From: Sphagnum magellanicum
Lineage: Eukaryota; Streptophyta; Sphagnopsida; Sphagnales; Sphagnaceae
Assembly (NCBI GenBank): GCA_021904315.1
Contig: CM038912.1
Coordinates: 11,557,061-11,621,060, forward strand
Direction: 5' to 3'
DNA: 64,000 bases
Under the pieces are notes generated by a model. That model saw nothing but the letters and a program-made list of their open reading frames with translations. It searched no databases and was not told where the DNA came from. Made by a program: the position numbers and the translations under genes. Shown here one piece after another: positions 11,221-23,816 of this stretch (position 1 is its first letter; each line of letters begins with the position of its first letter).

Positions 11221-11640
11221 GTTGTAGGTGGGTGGGTGGGCGGGTGGGTGGGTGAGTATGTAAGTAGGTGGGTGGGTGGGTGGGTAAATAGGTAGGTAGT
11301 TAATATGTGGGTAGGTTATAGGTGGGTGGATAAGTAGGTAGATAATACATCAAGTAGGTGGGTCAGTTGGTGGGTAGGTAGGTAGGTAATTAATATGTAG
11401 GAAGGTTATAGGTGGGTGGATAGGTAAGTAGGTAAAGTAGGTGGGTGGGGGGGGCAACTATGAAGATAATTAATATGTAGGTAGGTTATAGGTGGGTGGA
11501 TAGGTACGTACGTAATACATCTAAGTAGGTGGGTGGGTGGATGGGTAGGTAGGTAGGTAACTAATATGTAGGTAGATTATAGGTGGGTGGATAGGTAGGT
11601 AGGTAATACATATAGGTGGGTGGGTAAGTGGGTAGGTACA
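11221..11640. repeat. G-rich minisatellite (GTAGGTGGGTGG type)
   Basis: About four units of 80-95 bp, each starting near TAATATGTAGGTAGG and containing TTATAGGTGGGTGGATAGG, follow an opening run of GGGT repeats. The runs at 11,229-11,253 and 11,268-11,284 have four or more GGG blocks with 1-nt spacers, the pattern of a stable G-quadruplex. The array lies wholly inside the CACTA element. Confidence 0.85.
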
Positions 11641-11958
11641 TATTACATTTAAAAGGTGAGTTGATAGGCAAATTGTAAGATTGTAAATGGGAAACATGAG
11701 GTAAGTATGTAACAGGCAAAAGATGTCATGTTTGACTAAAACCCATTGGTCATTTTGATTAATGATGTCAATTTTCTATGTTCAATTGACTAGATGTCCC
11801 ATTTGACAAAATGTATTAGTCAAATATGTCACTTTGTTCAAGTCGATTAGTCAAAAAATACACAATTTGGGCCTCTAGTCAAAATGGACATGTTCGTTAA
11901 TAAAAAATGACTATTTTGTCAACTTGAATTGTTTGAAAAACTAATTTTTCTAATAGTG

Positions 11959-12480
11959 ACCTTTCCTTTCCAATTTCCCAATTAAAGAAATACATTTTGT
12001 ACCTTTCACATGGAAATAATTCCTTGTACATTTTATATAAAACCTTTGATTTAAATATTATTTTTAATATGTTATGAAATAATGGTATATTTTAGGCATA
12101 TTTTATATATACTTTGAAATATTCTATGTATATTTTCATAACGAATTATAAGCACCTTATTTACATTTAAATATATTATAATGTTTGGTTTTTTAATAAG
12201 TTGCACCTATATTTTTTTACATGTTATTTGGAATAAAATGGAAATGATTTCCTCAATTTCTACCCATGATGTGGTTGGATGGGGGATCACATATGCAATA
12301 TACACTTCAATGTGTAGCTTGAATTCTTCCAATTGGAGTTCCATTTAGTTGACAACTTTTTGAATTATGAACAAGTGGGAGACCCTTGTGTTTAACAAAC
12401 ACCACAAGTTATCATTATTCCTATTTACAAGGTCTTGCAATTTGCATCTTGAAAGGTAGTTAAAATCTTATATATTAATT
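11959..12480. other. Continuation of gypsy relic and AT-rich spacer
   Basis: The first tens of bases continue the split protease region on the minus strand. From about 12,000 the DNA is AT-rich with no reading frame I can support. Confidence 0.4.
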
Positions 12481-12985
12481 CACTACGTCCGTCGGTCTGT
12501 CTGACGGGGGTTTTGGGGGGTGGGGGAGGGAGAAGCCGGTGAAGCAACGGGCGACCGGTGTTAGTCTGTGATGGGGGTTGGACCACCACGGTTTCCGTGT
12601 ACAAACCGTTTCCACAAAGCATTGCAGCCGTCCGAAGGGTAGGAATGATGGTCGGATCGCATCCCTCTCCCACCGCACCAGATGCGAATATAAAAACCTT
12701 CCCCTCCCCCCCCACTACCGAAAGAACCGGCGGTTATATAGAGGAGCATGTTTTCGGAAATTTCCAAAACTTTCGGGAACTAAGGTTCAAAATGTCAAAA
12801 CTAGGGTTTTGGGTTTTCTCGCGTTGGGTAAGGGAGTAAATACTCGGACTGATAATCTGAGGGTACACATGGTTGGTTCTGATACCCGCACAAAGTCGGT
12901 CGGGACCACTGCACGTTCGGGGTGGCTGGAGTGGCGTACCCACGGGTGTCCGAAGGTCACGGGTACCACTAGTTCTTATGAATGA
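12481..12985. other. GC-rich island of unknown origin
   Basis: Base composition changes abruptly from AT-rich to GC-rich for about 500 bp, with CpGs and G or C runs, then changes back. Both strands are open in several frames, which mostly reflects composition. TATA-like boxes occur at about 12,690 (GAATATAAAAACC) and 12,733 (GTTATATAGAG). It could be a promoter or LTR fragment or an unrelated insertion. I recognise no protein in it. Confidence 0.4.
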
Positions 12986-15590
12986 ACTCTATTTTGACTT
13001 GTTCCTTGACCTCCTTTCACAAGTAGCCATGCATTTTCCCACTTCTTGTTTAACATTTTCCAATACCATATTTGTGCATAACCTTCCCTTTGATGATTTT
13101 TCTTTAAGGATTTTAGCTAGCTTGGTGCCACTAAAAGAAATATTTTATTATGCAATCATTCAATTTGGAACTATGTGTGATTAATTGTCATTTGCAATTA
13201 TGTTTTGTAATTTTGATAACTAGTTGCCATTCTTTTCAATCTATTATTATCATTGCAACTATGGTGCAATTAATTTACAACTATTAAGTTTTCCATCTTT
13301 CAATGCTAACTATTTTTTTAATCTTTTCATCCAAAAAGAAGTTTCTATATAAAATTAGTTGCAAAAGTAGTCACAACTTGGTTACCTTTATGTGGTGTGC
13401 CTACTTTTGATGTATACTACAATGTTTTGGAATATATTATGGTATATTTATAGGGTATGTATTTAGGGTAGGTTGAATGTACATTTTGCATATATTGCAA
13501 GTGGGTTAAGTAGGTTAAAAAAATAGTTAAATAAACAAGTAGGTTGGTATGTAAGTAGGTAGTCAAATTAAACTAATTATTTAATAAGCAAATTCAATAC
13601 ATAAGAAAACAAGATTATTAATTGTAATTATATACTATATTTCATGGGTTATAAGTATTATTAATTTGTAGTTAATTAATTAATATAATGATATTTTTAT
13701 TATTATTTAATTTACACTTAATAGTAATTATATCACAATAATAAATAAGAAACAAAATAATAATTAATTATTGATGAGTTTTAATTTCACCAAGGTTTAG
13801 ACCAAAAAAAATTTGTTATATTTTAAATTTGAAAAAATTTAACCAACTTTTCCATTAACTAATGTTTTTCCCATATTTATCAAACTTTTAATTTAACCAA
13901 TGTTTAGCCAAATTTTGATTTAGCCAAGTTTAACCAAATTTTTGTTTAACCAGAGTTTAATCAATGTTTAACCAAGGTTTAACATAGATTTAAACATAAA
14001 TGTCATGTGGACCTAATTGAAGTGTGACATGGCATACTTTAACTAATGGGTTAGATTAATTAATACATAGTAAAATATGTTTGTTAATTAGGTAAGTAGA
14101 TAGTTAATAAAATAGGTTTTAAATAGGTAAGTAGGTAAGTTTTTTTTTTAAAAGATGATTTTATTTTAATTTTGTATTTAAAAAAATTATTGTTCACATC
14201 TACTTATGTAGTTTGCAACATTGAAAAAAAATAAAAAAGATATTATATACATTTTTATAGTTGCAAATTAGTTTGTGATTAAGTTGTAATTATAATTTTG
14301 TCCTCCATTTCAATTTTGTATATTATATAAAAAATGCACTTGAAATGTTAAAAACACACAAACAACATTAAAAATAACATGTCATTTGACATGAGCTAGT
14401 AAAAAGGCTTGATTTTTAAAACTAATTAATATTAAATTAAATTAAAAAATCTCCTTAGCTACCAACCTATTTATTTGTATACCTATTTACATACCTATTA
14501 CCAACCTATGATAATTTACACATAGATTTGAGTAGACTAAAATAGTGGAAGTCTTGGAGGCTCCTTTCTTGCTTTCCGATGCTCATCCCTTTCACCATGA
14601 AAATGTGTTTGGAATTTTGATCTTGTTTGTGCCATAAACAATTCCTAATTCATTTCCCTTGTGGGTGCCTTCACATTAATAGAGCCACACCTTCCCACTT
14701 ACATTAATAGAAATATAGGTTTAATGATTACATGTATGATTTTTTTAAGTCATTATACCATTGGTGATTACATGATTATGTAGTTCATAAAGCCATGTTG
14801 TTTCTACCATTAGTCCTTTTCTTGATTCTAAAATGTAAATGACATTTGTAACTAATGTTTTCATGATTATAATCTTATCCAACACAATCACAAAAAGACA
14901 TCCATCAATCTAAATTAACTTGTTTATGTCATTTGATTAAAATATCAATTCAAAAATGGTAATCCTAAATATCCATTGAGATTATGACATGTGGCACATG
15001 TAAACATCCATTTGAGATGTTGCACGTGGAAGCCTAGGCAATGAATCATATGTTTGGACGTGGCAAGCCAGACTTAGGCACCTATGGACCTAACACCTAG
15101 GCATGACACCTTAAGTTAAGAACCTAGGCGTTGCCATAATTTGGTTCAGCACTACTACCCAAATTTTGTCTATAACAAATGATAGAATGTAACATGTGAC
15201 ATAATTTGATAAGTGATAGGTCAACATGTCGTTGATAGAACAAGTTGTCAATAAAATAAGTAGTTGTTAACATGTAGTTAGTTTTTGAAATTTTTGGATT
15301 ATTATTGTATATGTTGGTTATTAAATGGTTTAATTAAATTATATATATATATATGAGAAGAAAAAGGAAAAGAAGATTAAATTTTAATTTTAATTTTTTT
15401 TTTCTCAAACTTGAATGGGAACTTCTAGATTTCAATCTTGCATTTTGTTTGTGGAATTTGTGTGTACATTATGTTTTAGAACTTTGATTCATACATATAA
15501 ATTTCTTTGTTGTATGTACATGTTGCTATAAATTAAAACATGTTTTGGAAATATAAATCTCAAAAACTTTTGATGGGAATCACCAAAAAT
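12986..15590. other. AT-rich spacer, no gene seen
   Basis: The block is very AT-rich, with runs of TTAATTAA and TTTAACCAA-type words (for example 13,850-13,990) and scattered GTAGGTAAGTAGG motifs. A TA dinucleotide run lies near 15,340-15,352. No frame longer than chance was found. Confidence 0.5.
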
Positions 15591-15599
15591 CCCATTAAT

Positions 15600-17450
15600 A
15601 GGCAACTTCAACACCTAGGCTAAAAATATAGCCCTATATGTAGCCTACCATGGTTATTTAGCTTAAGTTAGGTAAGCTAGCGTAATAATCTAACCTAAGT
15701 TGGTTAGGCTAACTAGGTTGCAACATTAAGGACTTGAACTTCTCATCTCCATGTTTAGGGGCTAAGTTTTCAACCATTGCACATGATTTTTATGTGAATA
15801 GATAGGTCAATAAATTACATTAACCTTTTTTTTAACCTATTTAAATAGATTAGTTAAATAATTTTACCCTAGCTTAGGTTAGGTACTTAAGCTAACAATA
15901 GGCTCCCCATGCTCAATATTGAAGCTAACCTAGGTTATTTAGGTTATACTTAAACTTTAACTAAGGCTATACCTAGGCTCTGTAAGTTAAACCTAAGCTA
16001 CACCTAAGCTACGTAGGCTATACCTCAACTATGTTTTACTTATATCGATTATGCCTAAATTATACTTCTAAGGTTACACATATATTGCACCCACATTTTA
16101 TAATAATGGTAAGGATATATTTAGTTTATACAAGGGCCATGTAGGTTATGTACATAGGCGAAACATAGGTTTATAAGTTAGGCTATGCTTCAGTTATATG
16201 TGGGGCTATACCTAGGTTATGTAAGTTGTGCATAGGTTATACTTAGGGTTATATATGGAGACTATGTATGTAGGTTTTGTACAAATATACCTAGGTTATA
16301 TTTTAGTTATAACTAACCTATTCTAGCTATATCTATATCTAAGGTATGCCATGCTATGTAACGCTAGACCTAGGCTATACTTAAATATTGTACAACTATA
16401 CCTAGGGTTATATATAAGCTATGTAAGGTTATATATAGGTTATACCTAGTCTATGTAAGTTATATGCAAACTATACCTAGGCTATGTAGGGCTACAACTA
16501 AATTATGTAAGGTTATACCTAAGCTATGCACAATTATGATTAGGCTATGTAGGTTATACATAGGGCAATATTAGGCTATGTAAGGTTGGGCTATACCTAG
16601 GGCTATACTTAGGCTACATGTAGGCTATGTATGGTTATACCTAAGTTATACATAGGGTTATATCTTAACTATGCAGGGTTATATTTGGGCTATAAAGGGG
16701 ACATAAGGTCATATTTGGGTGTTGGGGGGAATAGGTAGGTAGAATGGGACTAGACATGTAGGTAGTTTGATGATTAGTTTAAATTGAGACATGAAGTAGT
16801 TTTTGAATTTGTATTGTTCCACATGGGATTTTGGTAAAAAATGGGGCAACATTTTGTCTTCTCCTTGTTTTGGTTGTGTAAGACTTCTTTTTGCAAGTTT
16901 GGAGGTTTCAAGAACATCGAATTGTGTGTGGCAAAATTGTTAGTAGTTAGATGTAAGAAATTAAAAAGGAATTAAGGTTTGCATATCAAGAATTGGTTAA
17001 TACTTGCAAGTAAAGAACTTGTCAAGATTGTATGGAAACATCACTAGTAGATATGAAAATTAATAATTTATCCATCATCTTGATATATGTTTTGAATGTG
17101 GTTTTTTATAGAACTAGAAGTTAGTACTTACCACTAGAGCTCTATATGAAAGTTATATCTATGGCTATGTATTGTTATGCAAAGGTTATGTAGGCTAAAC
17201 TTAGGTTATGTCTACATTATGTAGGTTATACCTCTAAGTTACATAGGCTATAATTAGTCCATATAAGGTTATACTTAGGCTACATAAGTTATGGATAGCT
17301 ATACATAGGCTATGACATAACATTATAAATAGGGTATGTAAAGTTATACCTAGGTTATATTTAGGCTATATCTAGGTTATATAAATTGTTTAAACTATAC
17401 ATGTGTTATGGTTAATGTACCTAGGCTCTAATTATTTAAGAAGTATGCCT
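15600..17450. repeat. Degenerate array of ~20-bp CCTAGG-centred units
   Basis: Units built on CTATACCTAGG and CTATGTAGGTTAT follow one another with much divergence from about 15,600 to 16,700. They resume at about 17,140-17,420 after a 400-bp unrelated stretch. Many units contain the palindrome CCTAGG. The array extends on both sides of a tRNA-like head at 15,730-15,783. Confidence 0.75.
15730..15783 (-). repeat. Second tRNA-like SINE head
   Basis: On the minus strand TGTGCAATGGTTGAAAA (15,783-15,767) resembles an A box and AGTTCAAGTCC (15,740-15,730) a B box. Downstream on that strand comes AATGTTGCAACCTAG, similar to the AATGTTATAACCTATG that follows the head at 11,071-11,127, so both probably belong to one SINE family. 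Confidence 0.5.
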
Positions 17451-20400
17451 ATATAAGTATTATTGCTACAATATAATATTCATGTTATATAAGCAATGTA
17501 AATTTATATATACCAAAATGACTACTAATCATGTAATCATATAAATCATATTAATTTAGTCATTTATATGACTATAATCAAATTAAGGGCTATGACTAAT
17601 GTCCTTATAAGATTACATGATTAAATTTGGACCTATGTCACAAAATGTCCTAGTCATAAAAATCATTTTTTCTAGTAATGTTAAGTGATTATATATCTTG
17701 GAATATTTGCAAAATATCTTAAGATTTTTTTGTTTGAAAGTTGAAAAGAATCAAATATGACTTAACAAGATGTTGCAATATATTATTATGTAAATATTTG
17801 TTCAAAAAATCAACCTCAAAATATGTTATGTTTGAACAATTTCCCCAGAAAGAGATTTGTTTATTATGTTTAATAAAAATCGATTATAATGTTTAATGAA
17901 TGTTTTCTAAGTACTTTGTCTTAATTAAATTCATTTCAAATCATACCACATGATTCTTTAATATATTAGAAACATTATTGTGTAAACAAATTAAAGACTT
18001 GCAACATTAACACAAATTTTGACACAAAATAATGAAAAATTAAACATTGGTCATGCATCTTGTGGCTCTTATTAATGTGAACGTGCCTTTTTAAATTACC
18101 GCATTTTTTTTGGAATCTTGATCATGAATTCAAGGTTAGGGTCACAATAACATAAATGGCACAATACCCATGGTGAACAAGAACAAAAGGTTTTGATTTT
18201 TCAACCTTGTGAATATCCATGTAGCTTTTAATATGTTTAAATTTGTATAAATGTTTGAAGTATTTTTTTTTTTTCAAAATTGTTTACTAAATTGGCAAAT
18301 CAAATTTAGATCCATTTGGTCAAGTGTGTGAATTTATGTGTACAATAGAAACATCACTTTAAGTGGTTAAGAAAGTTGAAATTGTGACAAATCAAGGACT
18401 TGTGTGACTTGTTGTCAATGTTGTCAATGCATGGCACCATAAATATGTTCCGCAAATTCATATTCAAAACCAAAGGGCCCAAATTTAAGAGGGATGAATA
18501 AAAAAATGTAATGGAGAATGTATGAACAAATAGGCAAAGTGGCCTTGATGGTGAACATGTTCCATTCTAGGGTAATGATATTTGTAGAATAGCACAACAA
18601 ACAAGTAAAATAATATCTTGAAATTATAGGGCCCAAATTTGAAAAATGAATATAGTTCACAATTTTTTGTTTCACCAAAATGCACTCAAAAGAGTTTGGA
18701 AATAAACATTGAAAATGGGAAATAAAAGTTTGAAATTAAAAATGAAAAATTAACTATTATTAATTTTTCAATACCAAATGAACATTAACTTTTGCATTTT
18801 CATCTTTCAATCATTATAAAATAAATATATTGGTAGAAACCTTTCACATTTGTCTCAATAGAAATGTAATGGATTATTAAATTGAAGTTCATTAGAATGT
18901 TAAGATCATGTTCTTGCTTGTTTAATGAATCTTTTTGTTTATGAATTTTAGATATTATAATTGATTTTTGGTTATTTAAATTTTTTTATTACAATACTTT
19001 TTGATTTTATGTGCTCCATCATGACAACAAGGATTTTTAATTTTTTTTGGAAGTTTCCATGATTAATGATAAAATCTTGTGCTTTTGTGCTTTAGATTTG
19101 TGTGTAATAATGCTATGAAAGTTGTTAATTGATTCATATATGTTGTCACCAATGGAATGTGTGCAAAATTGTCAACATTGTGTTAAAAAACTTCAGTGAA
19201 TTTTGAATAATCATTAAGCTTCATAATTGATTTATTCAACTTTCTAATCCTTCAATTATAATTTGTTATCCTTCACTTCCATGCTATTTAGGAACATAGT
19301 AATTTCCCATAAGGTTGTGCACCATTGAAATTAGAAGTGTGGTCTAGAAATGTGTGTAATGTTCATGACCATTTCCCCTAATTTAAACCTCTCTCACATG
19401 CAAAGGTATGTTTATTGCATGTTTACACATTGACATTATCTTTAAAGTGTTTAACAACATTATAAAACTTTTTGTTGAACTGTTGAACTCTTTAGTCATC
19501 AAAGTTCAAGATTGATTATGGTAACTACAATAGTCCCTATGTCATAATATGAAACATTCTTATAATCTTGATTCCAACCATTGCATGTTTATTTTTGTAG
19601 ATATTTTTGTTGTGAAGGATTATTGCTTTTGTGATTTATGCAGTTCCTTGATGATCTTATTTCAATTTTTGTGGCAAAAAACATGGGAGAAAGTGGATGG
19701 ATTAATCCTTTTATAACAAGGTGCTCCATTTATTTTGCATATGAGAAACACCAAAACCTTGAAAGGTTACAGATTGCCTTGACTTTGGGGTGAAGGTCAA
19801 ACATTAAATCAAACACTAACCAACAACCCAAATGAAATATAAAGATCATGCCATGTTACACCCTAAATTATGAATTGTCCAACAACATATAAAATACACC
19901 TAAAAAAAAAAAACCAAAATGGCATTAAGATTAACACATATGAATTCAAAATTTCAAAGTTCAATTTGGGATAAAAATTGGTTTAAGGTATTATATACAT
20001 GACACCATAGGTTGATGCCATTTTCAATTGTCATTCAAATTCATGTAGTATCTAACGTGGTGTCCAAATTAAATGTTTTTTTAATGCAAGAGATAAAACA
20101 ATTGGATCTGAACACTGAAAAAAAAAAACGATAAAGAACCTTGTATCAAAATGTATTATGACACGCATGTTGAAAATGATGTGAGAGTCCTCACATTTGG
20201 AACCCTGATGTTTTTAAAGCAATTATGATACAAGTGTCATTATTTTTCTCTCCATTTCCATTTCCATGTCATTTTTTGATTTTCTATTTATCCTCTCCTT
20301 CCACATTTGAATAGTCAATCTCATAAATATTTTGCATGAAATTCGTGTTTTAACTAGAGCAAGCTTCCTCAAATTGAACAAATTGTGTTGCAACCTTCAC

Positions 20401-20850
20401 TTCATAATGCATAACCCAAGTATCTAGAAAGGTCTTTCAAATTATTTTGTTTGGAAAAGTTTAAACTCATTGTTGGAAGCAAAAAGGAATTACAATGACA
20501 TAGAATTAAAAAATGGTCATTTTCAAAAAAAAATAAATTCAAAGTTTTCACTTATGAAAGCATGAGTTTTTTGGAGCATTTATTCCATTTAAGCATTTTT
20601 TGAATGTGATGGTTGTGAAAGTTGTTGTTATGTTCAACGTTTGAAATCCCATGTCATCTTCAATGGATTAAATTGATTCCCGCCCTTTTTGGGGCCACCT
20701 TTGGTATTGATACAAAAATATCATTTCCAAATTTGCCAAGCATGTAGAATTAAAGAAAGCCCTCCACTCAAGGCATTCCTCTATACTTAATTCCTTTTGG
20801 AATTGTCACTTCTATTTTGTTATTTGGAGTTTGCATTGTGTTGCAATACA
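17450..20850. other. AT-rich spacer, no gene seen
   Basis: No supported gene. A minus frame at 18,678-18,424 is open for 84 codons but I do not recognise it. TTTTTTCTAGTAATG near 17,667 looks like a decayed CACTA-type terminus without a visible partner. Confidence 0.45.
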
Positions 20851-20902
20851 AGCTTATATTACCTTCATACTGATTGGTTGGTTAACGAAGGTAATGTAAG
20901 CT
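20851..20902. repeat. 16-bp near-perfect hairpin
   Basis: AGCTTATATTACCTTC (20,851-20,866) pairs with GAAGGTAATGTAAGCT (20,887-20,902) with one mismatch and a 20-nt loop. Confidence 0.7.
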
Positions 20903-21600
20903 CTATTTTGCTTTATTGGTGAAATAATGAACAAAATGAAAATTAGAAATCATATAATAATTTCAAGATATAGGAAAAGTTGATTCCAAATCCAACAATG
21001 GTAAATTCAAAAGAGCTCAAACAACTATTTCATATAAACATGTGAAACCCATTTTGGACTTCAGGAAGGAATTTACCGAAAGTTAATGCCCCCGGGGAGC
21101 ATGGTTATTCCCAAAATAATCACCTACCCCAGGTAAAGCCAAGGGACGCTTATTTTCTGGAATGATCCATTTTGAGGGTGTGGTCCGACATAATGCACCT
21201 GCATAATTTTTTTAAAAATTTTCTTTTTTATGGGAAAATGAAAGCCAAATGCCCACCTGAGTGAGCATTCCGCCTTTCAAACATCAAAACAGTACCGACC
21301 AGGCCCATGGTGACTCATTACAAGGTAGAATGTACTTAAGAGGCACATTCTGCAGCACAAAATGTAGAGTTTTGACTCACAGCAGCAGTTCCACCGGAGG
21401 TGGTAGTAGGGTACACTGCATGCATTTGCTCTGCAACAACGTAGGGACCCAAGGTACCTTGGCAGGTACCTAGTTTGCAGAACGCCAAATCATTCGAAAT
21501 TCCAGTGTAATTTTTACTGGGGGAAATTCGCCATAAAGCGAAATTAATTATTTTTCTTTGTAAAAGAAGTGATTTTGAAGTTTTTTCAGTCGCCAGAAGT
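20903..21600. other. Spacer, no recognised gene
   Basis: GC content rises towards 21,060-21,480. A 70-codon forward frame (21,261-21,473) is present, but its peptide matches nothing I know and it has no supporting splice or promoter context. Confidence 0.4.
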
Positions 21601-21609
21601 GAGAAAAAA

Positions 21610-23560
21610 GAGAAAAAAAAAATCCCCTAAATTCTTATATTTGCTTTTCATTGTGTAGCCAAAAATAAAGAAGAATGACAAAGTTTTGTACTTTAATATC
21701 TTATTAATATCCATATTTGGCTAAAATCTTCATAGGGATGATGATCACCTCTTTTTCTACATCTCCTATGGATGACAGCTACTCTGGCTACAAACAAAAA
21801 ACTCTTAATAAAAAAACCATCTATTGTGATAGGTCACTAGGTTGGTATGTAGTATCTAAGTAATATCATTTGTTTTTGTTTTGGAGTTTTTGTTTACAGC
21901 CAAAGTGGTGATCATCCATGGAGGAAGATTTAGCCAAATGTGGCTATGAGTTATCCATCTATATTTTTAGCTACACACTGAAAACAACATATAGAAATTT
22001 GGGGGAGTTTTACTTTTTTTTCCTCAATTTTGGTGATTGAAAAATTCCAAAATTACTTCAATTTCAAATGTTCTGGTTTTTAATTTCGCTTTTTGGCAAC
22101 ACTTTTCCAGTAAAAAGAGGGCTATCTATACTAGTGATTTGTTGTTTTTAGGAATTTTTGTTTGCAGCCCAAGTGGAAATCATCATGAGGTAGATTTAGC
22201 CAAATCTGGCTATAAGCCAAATATGAAAGACTTTAATCATCATTCTATATTTTTGGCCATACACACTGAAAATCGAATACAAAAAATATAGGGATTTAAA
22301 CCCCTTTTCTTCTCTCTTGGGGATTGAGAAATTGAAAAAAATACTTCATTTTCTAATCTTTAATTTCTATTTTTTCCATTGGCGAAATTTTGCAACTGAA
22401 AAAAATGATATAACCTAGTCATTCATTGCTCAGGAATTTTTATTTGCAGCCAAAGTTGGTGATCATCCACAGGGAGATTTAGCCAAATGTGGCTATAAAC
22501 CACATATGAAATACAAGTCTTTAATCATTTTTATAGATTTTTGAGTACGCATTGAAAACAAAATATAGAAATTCGATTTTTTAATTTTTTTAATTTTTAT
22601 TTTCTGGGGGGTCGTCTTGCCATGGTTTTGTTTTTCTCAAATTCCTCAAGTGGGTCCACTGGCGAGGATCCCCAGAATTAATTATCATTTAACGGCGAGT
22701 GTCCTAGGTCGGCTGTAGCATTTTTACAAAAGTGCTGCTACAAGTGGCGACCAACGAAGTGCCTAGGTCTAAATGTGACTAATTTAATTAATTTTATTTC
22801 GAAAAATGGCGGAAAAATCCCCAAAAATCAGAATTTTAACGTGATTTTTTTCCATTTTCTGAAAAAAGCTCGCGAAGTCGCGAAAATTCGCCGAAAGAAA
22901 ATCACTGCTTCTGGCGATTGAAAAATTGGAAAAAATCGTATGAGTTTTTTTTTTTTTTTTTTGGTTGGTGTTCTAGAAACTGGAAAATTCCAAAATCACT
23001 TCATTTTTTAATGTTTAATTTTTGAGTTGGTTTTTTGGCGCACAATTTTCCAGTAAAAATAAAAAGGTTGCCTGTAGTAGGTATCTACTATCTAGGTACC
23101 TTCCAAAGGCGAGCCCACAAAGGGAGATATCAACTAGGTATGAAAGACAAATCTTTAATCATTCTTCTATTTTTTTCGCTATATAGACGGAAATCCAAAT
23201 ATAGAAATCTGATGATTTTTTACTACTTCTTTCTTATGTCTTTCGAAAATTGATTTTTTTGTGGGGAAAGTTAGTTCATTAGTATAGAAATCTCTTGATT
23301 TTCACTAATTTAAAAAAAAAAAGTCTTTTGATAGTTGAAAATCTCGAAAATCAGTTGATTTTCAAATCTAAATTTTCTTAAAATTTCGAATCTTGCGAGA
23401 ATTCGCCAGTAAAAGAAAAAGGCTTTTTGTAGTCCGTATCTAGGTACCTTCCAAAGGCGAGCCGGCGAAGGGACGTATCTAGTATCTACCTACCTTCCAA
23501 AGGCGAGCTAAAGAAGGGATGTATATAGTATCTAGTTTCTACCTACCTTCCGAAGGCGAG
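21610..23560. repeat. Diverged ~170-350 bp repeat units, one inverted
   Basis: A unit containing AGCCAAAGTGGTGATCATCC, GATTTAGCCAAATGTGG and, later, TTTTTAGCTACACACTGAAA recurs at about 21,860-22,010, 22,085-22,310 and 22,395-22,590, and in part at 23,050-23,230 and 23,405-23,560. The first copy, at about 21,620-21,800, is in reverse orientation, so it forms a large inverted repeat with its neighbour. The last copies add TACCTTCCAAAGGCGAG at 23,097, 23,445 and 23,491, with a one-base variant at 23,544. The series ends about 260 bp before the DCAF1 start codon. Confidence 0.75.
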
Positions 23561-23816
23561 ACTGCAAAGGGGTCCTGGGCTCGGGAAGGCTTAGAGGTGG
23601 GTGGGAAGGCGGAGAGGTGGGTGGGTGCGCGGCAGCGTGACCTAAGGAGCGGGCGAGCGAGCGAGCGAGCGCAGTGGGGCTGGACGAAGTTATCGCTCGC
23701 TGCTTTGCTGCTTGCTGGATCTTCTTATCACTGTTTCGGATTCTGCAACCGATTGCAGTCGAAGATTTGAAAATCCACCGGCCAGTTGGCTGGTTTTACA
23801 AAGGTGGAGTAGAGCG
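23560..23816 (+). promoter_or_regulatory. GC-rich 5' region of DCAF1
   Basis: GC content jumps just upstream of the gene. It contains a duplicated AGAGGTGGGTGGG (about 23,592 and 23,612) and a (GAGC)n run at 23,652-23,672. The start of the transcript cannot be placed from sequence. No in-frame ATG occurs between the last upstream stop and 23,817. Confidence 0.5.

Larger units (their letters stand above)
10701..11958. mobile_element. Non-autonomous CACTA (En/Spm) element, 1,258 bp
   Basis: The left end is CACTACTAGAAAAATTGG. The right end, read inward on the other strand, is CACTATTAGAAAAATTAG; over 23 positions only two differ. The 3 bp before the element (ACC, 10,698-10,700) and after it (ACC, 11,959-11,961) are identical, the 3-bp target duplication expected for CACTA transposons. 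No transposase is encoded. Removing the element and one ACC rejoins the gypsy protease frame across WKGKV, which shows the insertion was precise. Inside are a tRNA-like SINE head and a G-rich tandem repeat. Confidence 0.9.

Noticed and set aside
12558-12985. Overlapping ORFs on both strands as genes
   Set aside because: They reflect high GC content, which lowers stop frequency in all frames; no peptide is recognisable.
17660-17690. TTTTTTCTAGTAATG resembling a second CACTA terminus
   Set aside because: The terminal G of CACTA is altered (CATTA) and no opposite end or target duplication was found.
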